Origin: Symsagittifera roscoffensis
Lineage: Eukaryota > Xenacoelomorpha > Acoela > Convolutidae
Reading direction: 5' to 3'
Length of the DNA stretch: 64,000 nucleotides
Assembly: GCF_963678635.1 (NCBI RefSeq)
Contig: NC_087067.1
Span: 21,262,596-21,326,595 of the forward strand
This document shows, one piece after another, positions 1 through 11,712 of this stretch. Position numbers and translations under genes: made by a program. The notes under the pieces were generated by a model. It was not told the DNA's origin and did not search any database. It worked only from the letters and a program-made list of their open reading frames with translations. How positions within the stretch are numbered: position 1 is the first letter of the stretch; every line of letters starts with the position of its first letter.

Positions 1-724
1 TATTGAAGAAGTCGAGTAGGTAGCGTTAAGTAAATTGATTTGAACTTATTCGCGGCACGTGTGCATTGCCATTAATTTGTACGAATATTATGATTTATTA
101 CAAAAAAAATATGCAGCGTAGAGACTCGTCAGGATCGATTACTTAGATCCCAGGCTGAGCAAAAGAAGTACGCGAAAATTTAAAACTAGGCGTAGCCAAT
201 CTTCGTTTAGCAGCGCTTCCGACGTTTTTGCTGACAACGAATCGACTAAAGGTCAAGCTGATCTTTCAGTGAACGTAATGAAACTAAGAAGCGAGAAGAA
301 CCTCGATGGCAGTCGAGGGCGAAGTGCTGAGGTCGGACCGGTGAGCGAGGCGCTTCTGGACCCCGTCGACGAAGTGGAACAAACGCTCATCTGACCCGAC
401 TTTGAGCCAGGTGAGGACCTCGAACGGGAGGAAGTCGGAAGGACGGAAGAGGCCTCGGAGCGTTCCGAGGGCGAGCCGCGAGAAGAAATTTTGTTCGGGG
501 GAATTTCCAAATCAGAGACCAAGACTCATAAGTGGAGAAAAGAGCAACCATCTCTGGTCAAGCAGAGCAAAAATGCGATGATGTCGAGTATAAGTCCGAG
601 TGAAGAACAAGTGGGTTCGAAAGCCAAGAAAAGCTCGAAGTCTTTTTACGATGAGCGCATGGCTTCACTACGAACTGAAAGTCTATCTTCCAGTTAGGAC
701 CAACCGGAGATAACCCATCCGGAT
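1..724 (+). other. 5' region and N-terminal Gag remnant of A1
   Basis: This leads into the recognisable Gag of copy A1. The first 240 bases or so look non-coding. From about 240 the sequence becomes rich in Glu, Ser and Arg codons, like the charged N-terminal Gag region of family B, but alignment by eye is weak. It probably contains leader and gag start. I see no primer-binding site or LTR end that I can defend. Confidence 0.4.
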
Positions 725-2420
725 GTGGATTTCACGCCGTGCCCAAGGAACGACATGAACAGAAAGGCGTTGTCCACCTCGCCGACCAGGCAAATGTCTG
801 ATGGGATAACAATGGGAGCATCCTCAACGTTCGACAGGTTGATGCTGTCGATGGGCAAGCAAAAGGGCGGCGCGTCATCGAGTACCAGGCTGCAACCGCA
901 GTTGACCTCATCTTCTCTGGGTCTAACCCCGGCATTGGGGGCGGCTGACGATATAAGTGACATGTTTGCTGGCGTAATGACAGGCCTGGAAGAACTGCGA
1001 CGGGACATGACTAAGAGAATAGATCGAGTCGAGGAGAAAGCTCATCGGGGTCAAGAGGAATTGCGAGATGAACTGACACACGTAAAGTCGCAGGCGAGAG
1101 TCGATCAGGCTCAATTGATCCGCAACACCGATCAATGCTTGGCGGAGAGCTTGTCTCAGGCAAACAAGGAGTCAGAAGAAAAAGAAGTTAGGATGACGAG
1201 AGACATCGAGCGATTATTGAACGATCACGACAATACCTATGCTCATACAATGACTAGCCTGGAAAAAAAGTTAGATGCCAAATCTGACCTGATGATGCGG
1301 AAGCTTGAACGGGAGCATTCGGGAGGAGCGTTCCGCCCCAAGGGAGCGCTCACGCCATGCAAATGATGGAGATGGAGCACGCAGCTACGCCGGAGCCCAG
1401 CAAAGTTCGAGAATGAACTACGAATCTAAGCACAGGGAGCGGCCCCGGGCAGCCCCATCGAAGCCAGGTTTGACAAACCTGGTCCCGCCAGAGGCGGATG
1501 CCACCCCGGAGGCAAGATTGCCCACTGTGCCACAAGTCAGATCAGTGCCAGATCTGACTACGGTCTCACAGGACACAGCGATGTATGCTTCGATGTTTGA
1601 GCCTCTATACAGATCTCTTGAAACTTTCATCACCAAGCTCTCGAAGTCGACCGAGAGAGGAGAGAGGTCAAAAAGGACACTTAAGAAGCCGAAGTTGTAT
1701 AAGGATGAGTCAGATGGCTGCAATGATACTTGGATAGAGGTGATGAAGCTGCACTTTGAAGAAGAGAATCTCTCAAAGAAACAGGAGTGCAGCGCACTGA
1801 CAAGCAATTTGGAGGGGACCGCCCTAAATTGTGTGATGGCGAAAAGGGCCAATGAACGAGACAGCGCTCGCAAGATATTCGACATCCTGCTGAACCGTTT
1901 CGGCTCTGGAGTACAAGGGCATCAGTGTATGGTGAAGTTCGAAAAGAGGCGTCAAAGAGATGACGAATCCATGGAAAAGTTTTTGGACGACCTTGAATTA
2001 CTCTGAAGAAGAAGCAATCCCGATGAGAGATTATCGGAGCGGAACTTGGCGATTGCCTCGAAGTTTATGGATGGAGTACAGAGTGACGACCTGAAAACCA
2101 TGCTAGCCACACACTTCACCCTGTCGCTTGACCAGGTGCCCACGCCCGACGATTTGTGTATGAAGTCGCGTGAGTACTTGCTCATAAAGCCGAGGGCGCA
2201 AAACCGTTACAGCAATTATGGCAACTACAGCGGAACAAACACTGGCGCGAACTCCAGTTGGTACAGACCTCGTGACGACATGGATAAGAGGAGGTCATGC
2301 GCGAACTGTGGCTCGATGAACCACCATGTTTCCGCCTGTTCTGCTTACAAACAGAACATGAAAGCGATAGGCTACTTTCTCGATGACGTGGATGCGACCG
2401 ATGAGGACCACGAAGAGTAA
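725..2420 (+). pseudogene. Gag region of A1 (fossil)
   Basis: Fossil Gag of a Ty3/Gypsy element. A charged, probably coiled-coil N-terminal part is followed by a retrotransposon-Gag core (about 1,680-2,010) with the conserved words DTWIEVMKLH, SNLEGTAL and ILLNRFGSG, each with a close counterpart in the family B Gag. A CX2CX4HX4C zinc knuckle reading CANCGSMNHHVSAC follows near 2,300, and remains of a second knuckle lie near 2,455-2,500. Gag normally forms the particle and binds RNA through the knuckles. The region is broken. Confidence 0.85.
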
Positions 2421-2884
2421 GTCAGATGACTCATAATGCAGTATGGACCGAGGTACTTCTTCTGTAATTTAGAGGGACATTTCAAGTCGAATTGCACTCA
2501 ATTTTGGGATGCAAGGGTTGATGCGAAACATTACGTCATGATGAGGCGCTTTCAGGCGTCAAAGTCAGTCGAGCACGTCTGATGAACGAGGCTGAGTCTC
2601 GGAGAAAAGAAACGACACCAAGCACCTTTACGACTAAGAAGGTGAAGACCTTGCCTAATGAGGTAGTAGCCTCGAGTTTGGAGGCAGAGTCGGCCGGCTC
2701 GGTCAAGGTGGATTATGGCTTAGCGGCGAGGAGAGCGTTACAGAATGGGTGAGGTCGGAACTGGAAGGCACAGATCTTCGGGAAAAATTCGACATCCTGG
2801 GGAAAAAAAACGAAAGAAGAAGACAAGCAGGGACCCAGAAATCCGGTACTAAAGCTAAATGTTATATGGGGTAAAACCTTTGGC

Positions 2885-3961
2885 ATGAAGAAAGAAGGAA
2901 CGAAGATAATGTCCATTATCTCGGTCGCAGGACACCAGGTGGTCAAGAACTTGAGTGAACCGTCCGAGATTACGCTGGTACAGCTGGATATTTATGCGGA
3001 CTACCTGAGGCAGAAGGATCCCAGGGCACTGCGAGCGCTGCTCACGACAGGAGGTCCAAGCCTAATGACAGTGGATGGACATTACATCGAAGTCCATGGC
3101 CCATATCCGATTCTGATGAATGTGGATGGCATTAATATCTACAACAAGGCTCACGTAACTGATGCGACTGATCAGGTAGGCCGGATATACATTGGCCAAG
3201 AGGAGCTGAAGGTGCGACAAATCGGAAACAGTGCCATGCTTGAACAGGATGCGGTCCACATAGGTTGCGAAGCCGATCTGTCAGCACATGTGCTAGATGT
3301 GCAGGGCAGACAACTTCTAGTAAAAGGACTGTTAGACACGGGTGCAGTGGTCAGCGTCATGCCAGTCAGCACCTGGACTGATATGGGCTTTGACAGGTCG
3401 GATCTGATACCGAAAAACATCAGACTGGCAGCTGCCAATCAGGGAGCAATCTATGTGACAGGACAGACCCCGAATATATCACTGCAGCTTGGATGAAGAC
3501 ATCTTTGGATGAGCTTCTTGGTGGTGGAAAATTTGGATGAATCCGATCAATTCATCCTGGGAAGGGACTTCGTACGCAACTTTGATGTCACGATCGACCT
3601 CAATGACGGGTTGATCAGGATCAAAGATCCTGAGAGGAAGTATGAAAAGAAACCTCATAATAAGATCTTAATTAACCAGGCTGGGGTGCCAATTTTTCTG
3701 GATCGAAAAGTGAAATTGAAACCAAACCAAGCCGTGGTAGCGACGTTTCGGATGAGGAATCTAAATGAACTCAGTAATGACAGACAGGTGTGTCTGGTAC
3801 CAAATCCAAACAGTAAAAGCTCGGCTATTTCAGGAAGAACTTTCTCACTCACTCAGAGTGGACTGTGTGTGAGTGGGTTGTTGAACACAAAAGCAACCAC
3901 AGTGACGATACAGAGGGGAAAGAAACTTGGCTACGCATTGCCTCTGAATACAGTCTTTTAG
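2885..3961 (+). pseudogene. Retropepsin and spacer region of A1 (fossil)
   Basis: Aspartic-protease region of Pol. The active-site signature LLDTGAVVSVMP lies near 3,335 and the second retropepsin landmark FILGRDF near 3,550. A beta-rich spacer (LKPNQAVVATFRMRNLNEL) then leads to GKKLGYALPL, as in many Gypsy elements between protease and RT. Order and wording match family B closely. Broken. Confidence 0.86.
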
Positions 3962-3973
3962 AGTGTCTAGAAC

Positions 3974-5430
3974 TTGAAAAAGTTTGATGTAACTAAATTT
4001 CCCTTGCACGCGAACCAGGAATGTATACTGAAGCGAATAAATGAATTGAAGTCTTCTAAGCAATTGTTTTCAATGAAGTCGGAGACAGATGATGGGTTGT
4101 CTAGTAGTTCGAATTTTCCCGAGAGACCGACATTAACAGAGTTAGGAGCAAATAAACCTGTCCTGCCCGAGATAGAACATCTGAAGGATAAAATATCAGG
4201 TAGAGAACTAGACTCGCTTTGGGCGGTGCTAAATCGGAATGCAGACGTTTTTTCAAAGCATAAGGTCGACATAAGTTGCTGCAATTTTGTAGAACTCGAG
4301 ATTGAGATAGAAGAGAGCTCGGTACCTCATCGGGAAGGGGCGAGGAGAATGACCCCTCATAAGTCAGAAGCGTGCAGGAAGGAAACCGAGATGTTAATGG
4401 AGTACGACATGATCGAGCCGTCGAAGTCCCCGTGGGCTCTGCGTTCTGGCGAGTGCCACTCAGAAAGTAAGATCCTGAGAAAAGGGCTTCGCGTGCGAGC
4501 TGGGATTGTTCCAGTGGAAGAGGATGCCGTTCGGATTGTGCAACGCGACGGCCACATTCCAGCGACTGATGGCGCAGGCACTCACGAGTGTGACAAAGAA
4601 GTACGGGAACCTCATCATGTGTTATGTCGATGACGTCGTGATAGCAACACCAACCCTAGAGGATCACATAGAGAGGTTGGATGAGGTGTTTACTTGCATG
4701 AAGCAGGCGGACCTCAAGTGTAAACCCTCAAAGTGTGAAATCCTCAGAGACTCCATAAAATATCTGGGCCGCCTGGTGGATAAGCATGGAGTGAGACAGG
4801 ATCCCGAAGCGGTCGAAGCGGTCTTGACATGGAAGGCACCCAAGAAAGATACACAACTGATGAGCTTTTTGGGGTTTGCTAACTATTATCGGGAGTTCGT
4901 CAAGGGATACGCCGATAAGATATACCCCATGCAGTAGTTGATGAGAAATAAAGGCAAAAAATTCACTTGGACTGATGAGGCACAAGTTTCATTTGAAAAC
5001 ATTAAACGTGAACAACAGAGAAGGGGATGTCCGTGTTAGACATGGATGCATCAGTAGTTGCGATATCAGGCATATTTCACCAGGAGCAAGAGTGGAACGG
5101 GAGAACGGTTCTTCGTCCGATAGCCTACGGAAGCAAGGTCCTGAGCGATACTGAGATGAGTTACGGCGCACCAAAAGCGGAAATGTTCGCGGTTATCTTT
5201 TTCGTGGAAAAATACAAGGCCTACTTGTGGAGTGCTCCCTTCAAGTTGCGTGTGGATAATCGTGACCTTGCCTCGCTGAAAACCTATTCGATGGACCAAA
5301 GTTATACTGGTCGTTGGATCGTGCGCCTGGATGGATACCACATGATCATAGAGCACCGTACCCGTGACAAGCACCAAAATGCTGATAGCCTCAGTAAGAA
5401 GACAGAATTCAATGAGCGCTTAGAGGAGAA
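3974..5430 (+). pseudogene. RT and RNase H region of A1 (fossil)
   Basis: Reverse transcriptase and RNase H of a Ty3/Gypsy Pol. Visible landmarks are RRMTPHKSEACRKE at the start, FQWKRMPFGLCNATATFQRL, the catalytic box CYVDDVVIA near 4,625, FLGFANYYREF, then the RNase H words DMDASVVAISGIFHQE near 5,040 and the terminal RTRDKHQNADSLSKK near 5,360. This is the best conserved stretch between families A and B. Broken. Confidence 0.9.
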
Positions 5431-6600
5431 GCAGGCCAATCAGGCAGAAATCAAAGACGGATTTTCATTTCTAGATAAGGAAATCTACGATAAACTACCA
5501 CTCACCAGGTGTCTGGACAATTCAGGGCCCCCCATACCAGGACACCCTGAACTTCCGGCGGAGACAGCCGCTGAAATAAAGGTATTGGCCAGGGGTGATC
5601 CTCCCATTGGATTTGCTAGTCCGATCCAATCTGGTGCAGCAAGAGCTTATCAGGCTGGGTATAAACAGCATAGCCCTGCTAAACAGGACTGTGACCGTGG
5701 CGCCTGACGTCAAGGGGAAGCTCCGTGACTTGTTGGATGGAGAAGTCGACAGACATGATCTTGAATGGATGGAGACCATCCAACGATTGACCGTCACTGA
5801 GAGAACGGAGAAGAGGCAAGTGACCATTCGCAGTCGCGATGTGGAACGGGATTGCCGGTAGATAGTGAACCAGACGTCTTGTTGAGGACTTCGTTCACAG
5901 AACGTGTGACATCGACTCAGGTCCAAGCCACTGAAGAAGTCAGGGTCAAGTCGAAATCCAGCTTCAAGAGAAAAGTACAATTTACGGATGCAAGGGATGA
6001 GTACGAACCGAGCTTGGATCGTTCAACTGGGGACGAGACAATGTCAGGAGAGTCAGGCACTTTCGAGCCCGTACAGGACGACTTGTCCGGGGATACAATG
6101 TCAGGACAACCAAAAGACAGAATGTTGTCCGGGGAGCCGGGTTCAAAGCGGTAAAGGGACAAAATTTTGTCCGGGGAGTCGAGAAACATCACAGACAGAC
6201 CGGAACATAATGACGTGGAATCCATCGGCTCGAGTGATGACTCGAGGCCCCAGTCCTGGGAGAACACATCGGAGACTACTTCCAATTCTGATGTTTCGGA
6301 GATTGCAATTCAATCCTTGCTGGTGGAATTGAAACAGCGCGGGCTGGATCGGGAAATGCATCAGGACCCGGACAGAGACAGGTATACCTCTGATAAAGAG
6401 GGCACTGTAGTGGACAATGCCGCAGAAGAGCTTGAACTGATAGCGGTGTCGAAACGTCCAACCAGATTACTGCCACATGAGACGGTCTTCCGTACCAATC
6501 TGGAGCCATCTGTGCAGGAAGCAACACCTTTGAAGAAGATATGGTGTGTCAAGCTGATGGATGATGCCCATGCCCCGGAGGTAATAAGCGGACAGTTGAA
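5431..6600 (+). pseudogene. Linker between RNase H and integrase of A1 (fossil)
   Basis: A long, low-complexity acidic Pol segment of about 400 residues in the intact relative. Around 6,040-6,180 there is a short degenerate repeat whose DNA carries GTCCGGGGA three times and whose protein repeats an SGE/SGD word. The same decamer occurs in the equivalent linker of family B and near the candidate 3' LTR of both families (see findings). Broken. Confidence 0.7.
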
Positions 6601-7930
6601 CGTGGTGAAGACATATCTAAAAGCCAGGTACCGACTTTCGAACCTCCTTAGGGCTCAACGTAATGACAGAATGACAAGCAATCTGAAAAGATGGGTCGAG
6701 AACAGGGCACCTGACAAAGGAGATTTGAAGGAAGACAGCTATAAAATTTTGAAGCAATTTTACATGAAGAGAAAAGATCTGTTGTACCTGAACAAAGACG
6801 GGATCGTAGCCTGTAAACGCAAGGAAGAGGACAAGGTCCTTTACAAGTATAATTTGATAGTGTTACCACAGTTATACCAGACCGAACTGCTCTTTCGTTC
6901 ACATGATCAGATGGGCCATCAACGCGTGGACAAAGTGTACAAAAGGATACAGAAACGATTCGAAAAGCCTGGTTTGAAGAAGGCTTGTGAAAAGTGGATC
7001 TCTGCATGCTTGTTGTGTCAACTGGCGAAGGACCCCAGGAAACTAAGATTCCCTCTGCAGTCAATAGAGTCATCGGGATTCAACGAAGTAGTGCAAATTG
7101 ATCAGCAGAAGATATGCATGACAGCCACGGGCTACAATCAGGTGCTGGTAATGATCGATCATTTCACGAACGAAATATGCAGGGGCAGCCACCTGCATGA
7201 CAGCATCAGCGGAAGAAACATGCGATTACTTGATAAATGTGTGGATAGCGAGGCACGGCTGCCCCATCACATTCCAATTGGACAATGACAAAGCATTCGT
7301 GGGCGATCTCACGAAGGAGTTAATGAAGAGGTCGCAGGTGGCACAGGCCCACTCGACCACTTATCACCCACAAACGAATGGCCTAGTTGAAAGGCAAAAC
7401 CGCACGCTTGTATCCATGTTGAGAGTCTATTGCTCATGCTACATGGATGACTGGGATAGACACTTGCCGCAAGTGATGGGCGCTTACAACAGCACAGAGC
7501 ATTCCACCACGGGAATAAGTCCGCATACGATGCTAACTGGTCACGAAAAAGCTCTTCCTTTAACGTTCTTCTACTCTGAGTATGAAGGGAAGAAAACAGC
7601 ACCACAAACGTACGTTCGTGATGTTATAAGGAGGCAGCAGGACCTCAATGACTTATGCAGGAGGAACACGCAACAGGCGCAAATCAGACAAAAAAGGAGA
7701 TTTGATAAAAAGGACTGCAGATGCAAAAGCCTACTCAGTCGGCAATTACGTCTGGGTGTTCTAGGAAGTAGTTTCACCAAAAGGAACCAAAAATTTTTTT
7801 AAAAAATGGCGCGGCCCATTTCAAATAACAGAAGTGCATCAAGGAGGTCGGTTTTATCGACTGAGCACCGGAAGAGCAGCTCATTACGAAAACATCAAAC
7901 CGCACAATGCCTCATCAGAGGACTGGTGCA
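6600..7930 (+). pseudogene. Integrase region of A1 (fossil)
   Basis: Integrase of the Ty3/Gypsy type. The HHCC zinc motif spans about 6,895-7,020 (FRSHDQMGHQ and CLLCQ). The core has VVQIDQQKICM, LDNDKAFVGDLTKEL and YHPQTNGLVERQN, giving the D, D-35-E layout. The C-terminal GPY/F module (WRGPFQITEVHQ) lies near 7,810-7,850, followed by GRFYRLSTGRAAHYENIKPH. The module order is as in family B. Broken. Confidence 0.9.
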
Positions 7931-9241
7931 TCCCAGCGGAAATGCAGGAAGGACACTATTTGATAGTGGATCCTGCTTTTGAAGTGAATGAAAGAGGTAC
8001 GCGCGACAAAAACGACAGGAATGAGGTGGTAGATAATTGCGAGCTGCCACTGGACCTGGAGTTGACCGAGCGAGTGGAGGTGGACGATGAAACTCTACCT
8101 TATCCCGAAGAGGACTGGGACTGCCCAGAAAAACATAAATTGACAGAGGAGTACAACGTGACTTTCCTCTCACCATGGAGACACGCCAGAGCAAGAAAGG
8201 AAAGAACAAGGAGAAGTACAACCCGTATGGCGAGGATTTCGTTATAGACAGGATAGTTTTAAGCGATATGAAGGAGTCGCTGGTGGGACTGGATAAAGTA
8301 GTGGTGCCAAGAGAGATCGACTTGGTAAATGACATGGATCAGGATTGAATCGACGATCGCTCCGAACCAGAAGCAGAGTTCGAACCAGAGGTGGAGCAGA
8401 CTCATGAGCAAGAATTAACGAACTTGCGAGTGCTCGAATGGCTCCACGATCTGCCGGCAGATCCTAGAGAGACAACCTTGACGATTCAGGATGTCGATAA
8501 AGACGGCATCAAATACGTCAGCCATGACAATACCGAGTCCAGCTGGGTCGCTCCAGATGGCCCTCTACGCGTTCCGCAATCCAACCTCGATCTGCTCGTC
8601 TTTGGGCAATCGACGGGGAGTTCGATGGATATTTTTGTCCGAGGAGTGGGGGTAGGACTCACCCACACAGAAAACCTGATCAATAAAAAATTAAAACCGG
8701 AGAACTGGAAATGGAAGGTGAGAACGCTAAAAAACCAGCTTTTGGACGAACTTTTGAATCTCATTTTGACCTACCGAACCATTATTCGAACAACATCGTC
8801 ATAACGGACAGCGATTTCATACTCACAGAACGTACATGCGCTATAGCGATAACCGCGGATGTAAGCTTCAAAACAGCACTAGCGGCTGACTTTAAAAGAG
8901 ATTATCAGAATATCGAGTTTTTATGGAAACAGAGGCCTGGTGTGGGAGGGATGAACGCGCTGCCCCCTGTTGCATCACAGATACTAGGGAAATATTTGTG
9001 TTTCCTGGTTACTAAGGCCACTGATAAGCATCACGTGAATCCAAAGAGCTTGGTATTGGCCTTGACTCGACTTAGGGATTTTCTGGTTGAGGGAGGAGTG
9101 ACCTCTCTCTCGTTACCAGTCTATGATCCCAATAAGGGAAAGCTACATCCGAGAAAGTTATATGCCCTTGAACACGTGATATTTTCAGAAACTGACATAG
9201 AGATTTGCTTACATAAAAAGTACTATCTGAGTATATGCTAG
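7930..9241 (+). pseudogene. C-terminal Pol extension of A1 with macro-like region (fossil)
   Basis: Pol does not end after the GPY/F module but runs about 430 residues more. An acidic stretch is followed by a conserved block (DIFVRGVGVGLTHTENL, near 8,630-8,680) and then by a region of about 150 residues (about 8,790-9,241) that resembles a TARG1/Poa1-type macro fold: ITDSDFILTERTCAIAITAD, ADFKRDYQNIEFL, GKYLCFLVTKATD, ALTRLRDFLVEGGVTSLSLP and a final TDIEICLHKKY. The same region ends Pol in A2 and B. The macro assignment is by fold-like word pattern only. Confidence 0.6.
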
Positions 9242-9641
9242 GAGTTGCATTCGGCGATAAGTGGTTTTTATTAAGTACTTTATAGGCGTTAGGATTAAGT
9301 TTTAGGCAAGCTACTAGGGATTTTGTTTTTATTTAATAGAGTGAGTATGTGATGTTCATGTGTTATGTTATAGTTAGGTTATGTTTTATGTTATGTTCGT
9401 GTCATAGAAGACCTGGAACACTCCAGGTAGTGAAGGTGACAGCGCTCATTTGCGTTACCTTGATAAGGTTGAAGGTGAACGTTTTTAAAGGATGTGAATG
9501 ATGTTTTATCCTGAAAATGGAACGGCATGAAATGATGGTTTTAAGTCGCGACTTCTTTTTTAGATCTTGATTGATCCAGTCTTGTTTATTGAATTTGACA
9601 AATCAGAAGGGACACGACGACGAACGATAAACTATAGAAAG
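9242..9641 (+). other. Spacer between Pol and second gene of A1
   Basis: AT-rich non-coding spacer of about 400 bp separating the Pol stop from the second gene. It has several TTATGTTA-like words around 9,360-9,400 and a short dyad CCTGGAACACTCCAGG near 9,412. It is repeated in inverted form at about 13,660-14,090 and recognisably related to the spacer of A2. No promoter or splice site can be assigned. Confidence 0.55.
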
Positions 9642-11512
9642 ATGGGTGACACGAACGATTTGATGGAATTCCTCTCAGCGAGTCTAGGAGTGACTCTGGA
9701 CGAGATATACCAGCGGCTGATTCACTGTGTTTTTGCACAAGAAGAACCGGGATTGGTGATGTTTGTGGTCGCGCTCCTCAACGCGTTAGGACGAGAGGGT
9801 CGTGGGAATCGTCCCACGGAAGTAGTGCTGATGCTGGCCTTCGGTGAGTCCGGGAACACCGAGAGAGTTCGAAACCGACTAATGAGATGGCGGCGAGGAG
9901 AAATGTCTGGCCACGACTTGGCTCGTGAGCCGGGACTAGGGGAGCAGAGGGATCACCGGCTAGGTGAGATGCCCCTACCTGTTCAACCTGTACAGCCGCT
10001 CATCGGAGCAAAGAGACTACGTGATGGGCCGGGCCCGTCACACTCAGTAGATTCTCCAACAGCTGCTCCTCCACTGAAGAGGGTGAGGATGAACAAGATA
10101 CAGATTCAGACTTCGGAGACGATTGAGACGTTGGAGAAAAAGGAGAAGGATCAAAGCAAGCTGTGTGTCAAGCTGCAGGAGTAAAGGGCATAAGCTCGAG
10201 AAAGAGACGAATGGAAAAAGAAGTTTGAAGATCTGCAAATGGCCTTCAAAGAAGAAGAGATAACACACCTGAAGGAGCTATATATGGCGAGGGTGAGCCA
10301 AGTGTCACCGGAGGTTCTGGCAACGATGAACTCCTCGGAGGCATCCAGGGACACACGTCCCAGGACGAAGGCACAGGAGCTGTGCGCACCGAGAGAGCCC
10401 GAGGCTCCTCAGCAGTCATCACAGTCTGCTCCGAACCCGAGAAACACGCTACCGGATCCTTCAGACACCTATCTGGCTCCCCAGTTTCAAGAGTCATTCA
10501 ATCAGGTGGCCAGAGCAACGATGAATGAGATCAACAGGACCACTGACCGGACGCTGGTTAGGGTCGTCCCTTCCCAACGCCTTGATCGTTTCCCAAGTAG
10601 CTCGGAGCGAACACCTCGAACCATAGTATCAACGGAGACTGCGCATGGCGGAACGGTTCAGAAGTCTCGTGTAGTTGACATCAGGAAGAACCTGACGGTA
10701 CGCAACCAGTTCGAGCATCCTAGAGCTTGCTTGAATGGCATGGGCTGGAACCCCGCCATAAGCAACCAGGCAATTCCCCCAGGGAATCGTCATTTGGTTA
10801 TAGGAGATAGTTTAGTGAGGGATCTGAACGAGATCTTTGTCAATGGTCAGACTACTGTTCTATCTTTTGGAGGAGCTTCCGAGGCTCAGGTCATCAAAAT
10901 GATGAAGTGCCAGGGCAAGGATTACCTAGACACATTGGTGATAATGCTCGGGACCAATGACGTTTCGAGGGCCCCTGTAACCCCAGAGGGCAAGTGGGAG
11001 CCCCTATTGGTCTGCCTTTTGAATGAACTGAAGGAGAAATACAGGCCCAGACTCGTGGTGCTGAGCACGATACCGCAGAACCCGGAGGTGGGCACGCCGG
11101 TGGCGGATTTCATGAACGGCAACGTGACCCGGTGGAACGAGATGACCCGCGGTCTGGTGAGAAGTAACCCCGGCGAGCTGCGACTCATGGATCTTGAGAA
11201 CATGCTGCGCATGATTGATCATCTCGCGCTCACCAGAGATGGTATACATTTCAACACCCAGCAAGGGAGACGCTGGATCAATGACGTGTTCCAGACGCAG
11301 TTAAGGGAAGTGGAGCAAGAATTGAGGACGACCAACTCACTGGCTTGGACCAGTTCGACTGGAGGAGGTAGAGTGAGGGGCAACGTGCCGGAATCACTCG
11401 TCAATCGCCTCGGGCTCCTGGCAATGGAAACGGGTGCAGCTGCTCCCGTTGCTCCAAGCTCAGATGTGAGAGAAAGGTTGAGGACTGCTCCTCCCCCTAG
11501 AAGACCGCGGTT
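9642..11512 (+). pseudogene. Second gene of A1, N-terminal part with SGNH hydrolase (fossil)
   Basis: This begins with MGDTNDLMEFLSASLGVTLD, related in position and style to the ORF2 start of family B (a short helical domain with DLAR-PGL and LPLPVQP-like words). A charged coiled-coil-like stretch follows. The SGNH-hydrolase region at about 10,780-11,290 has the four family landmarks: HLVIGDSLVRDL (block I), FGGASEAQ (block II), MLGTNDVSR (block III) and DGIHFN (block V). SGNH proteins are serine esterases and lipases. Sequence runs into the N gap. Broken. Confidence 0.85.
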
Positions 11513-11712
11513 NNNNNNNNNNNNNNNNNNNNNNNNNNNNNNNNNNNNNNNNNNNNNNNNNNNNNNNNNNNNNNNNNNNNNNNNNNNNNNNNNNNNNNNN
11601 NNNNNNNNNNNNNNNNNNNNNNNNNNNNNNNNNNNNNNNNNNNNNNNNNNNNNNNNNNNNNNNNNNNNNNNNNNNNNNNNNNNNNNNNNNNNNNNNNNNN
11701 NNNNNNNNNNNN
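11513..11712. other. Assembly gap (200 N)
   Basis: A run of exactly 200 N, a size usually used for a gap of unknown length. It sits at the axis of a large inverted duplication of A1, which makes the join on either side suspect. Confidence 0.98.

Noticed and set aside
1192-1366. Separate small gene at the end of the long gag frame of A1
   Set aside because: It is part of the charged Gag region of the fossil element.
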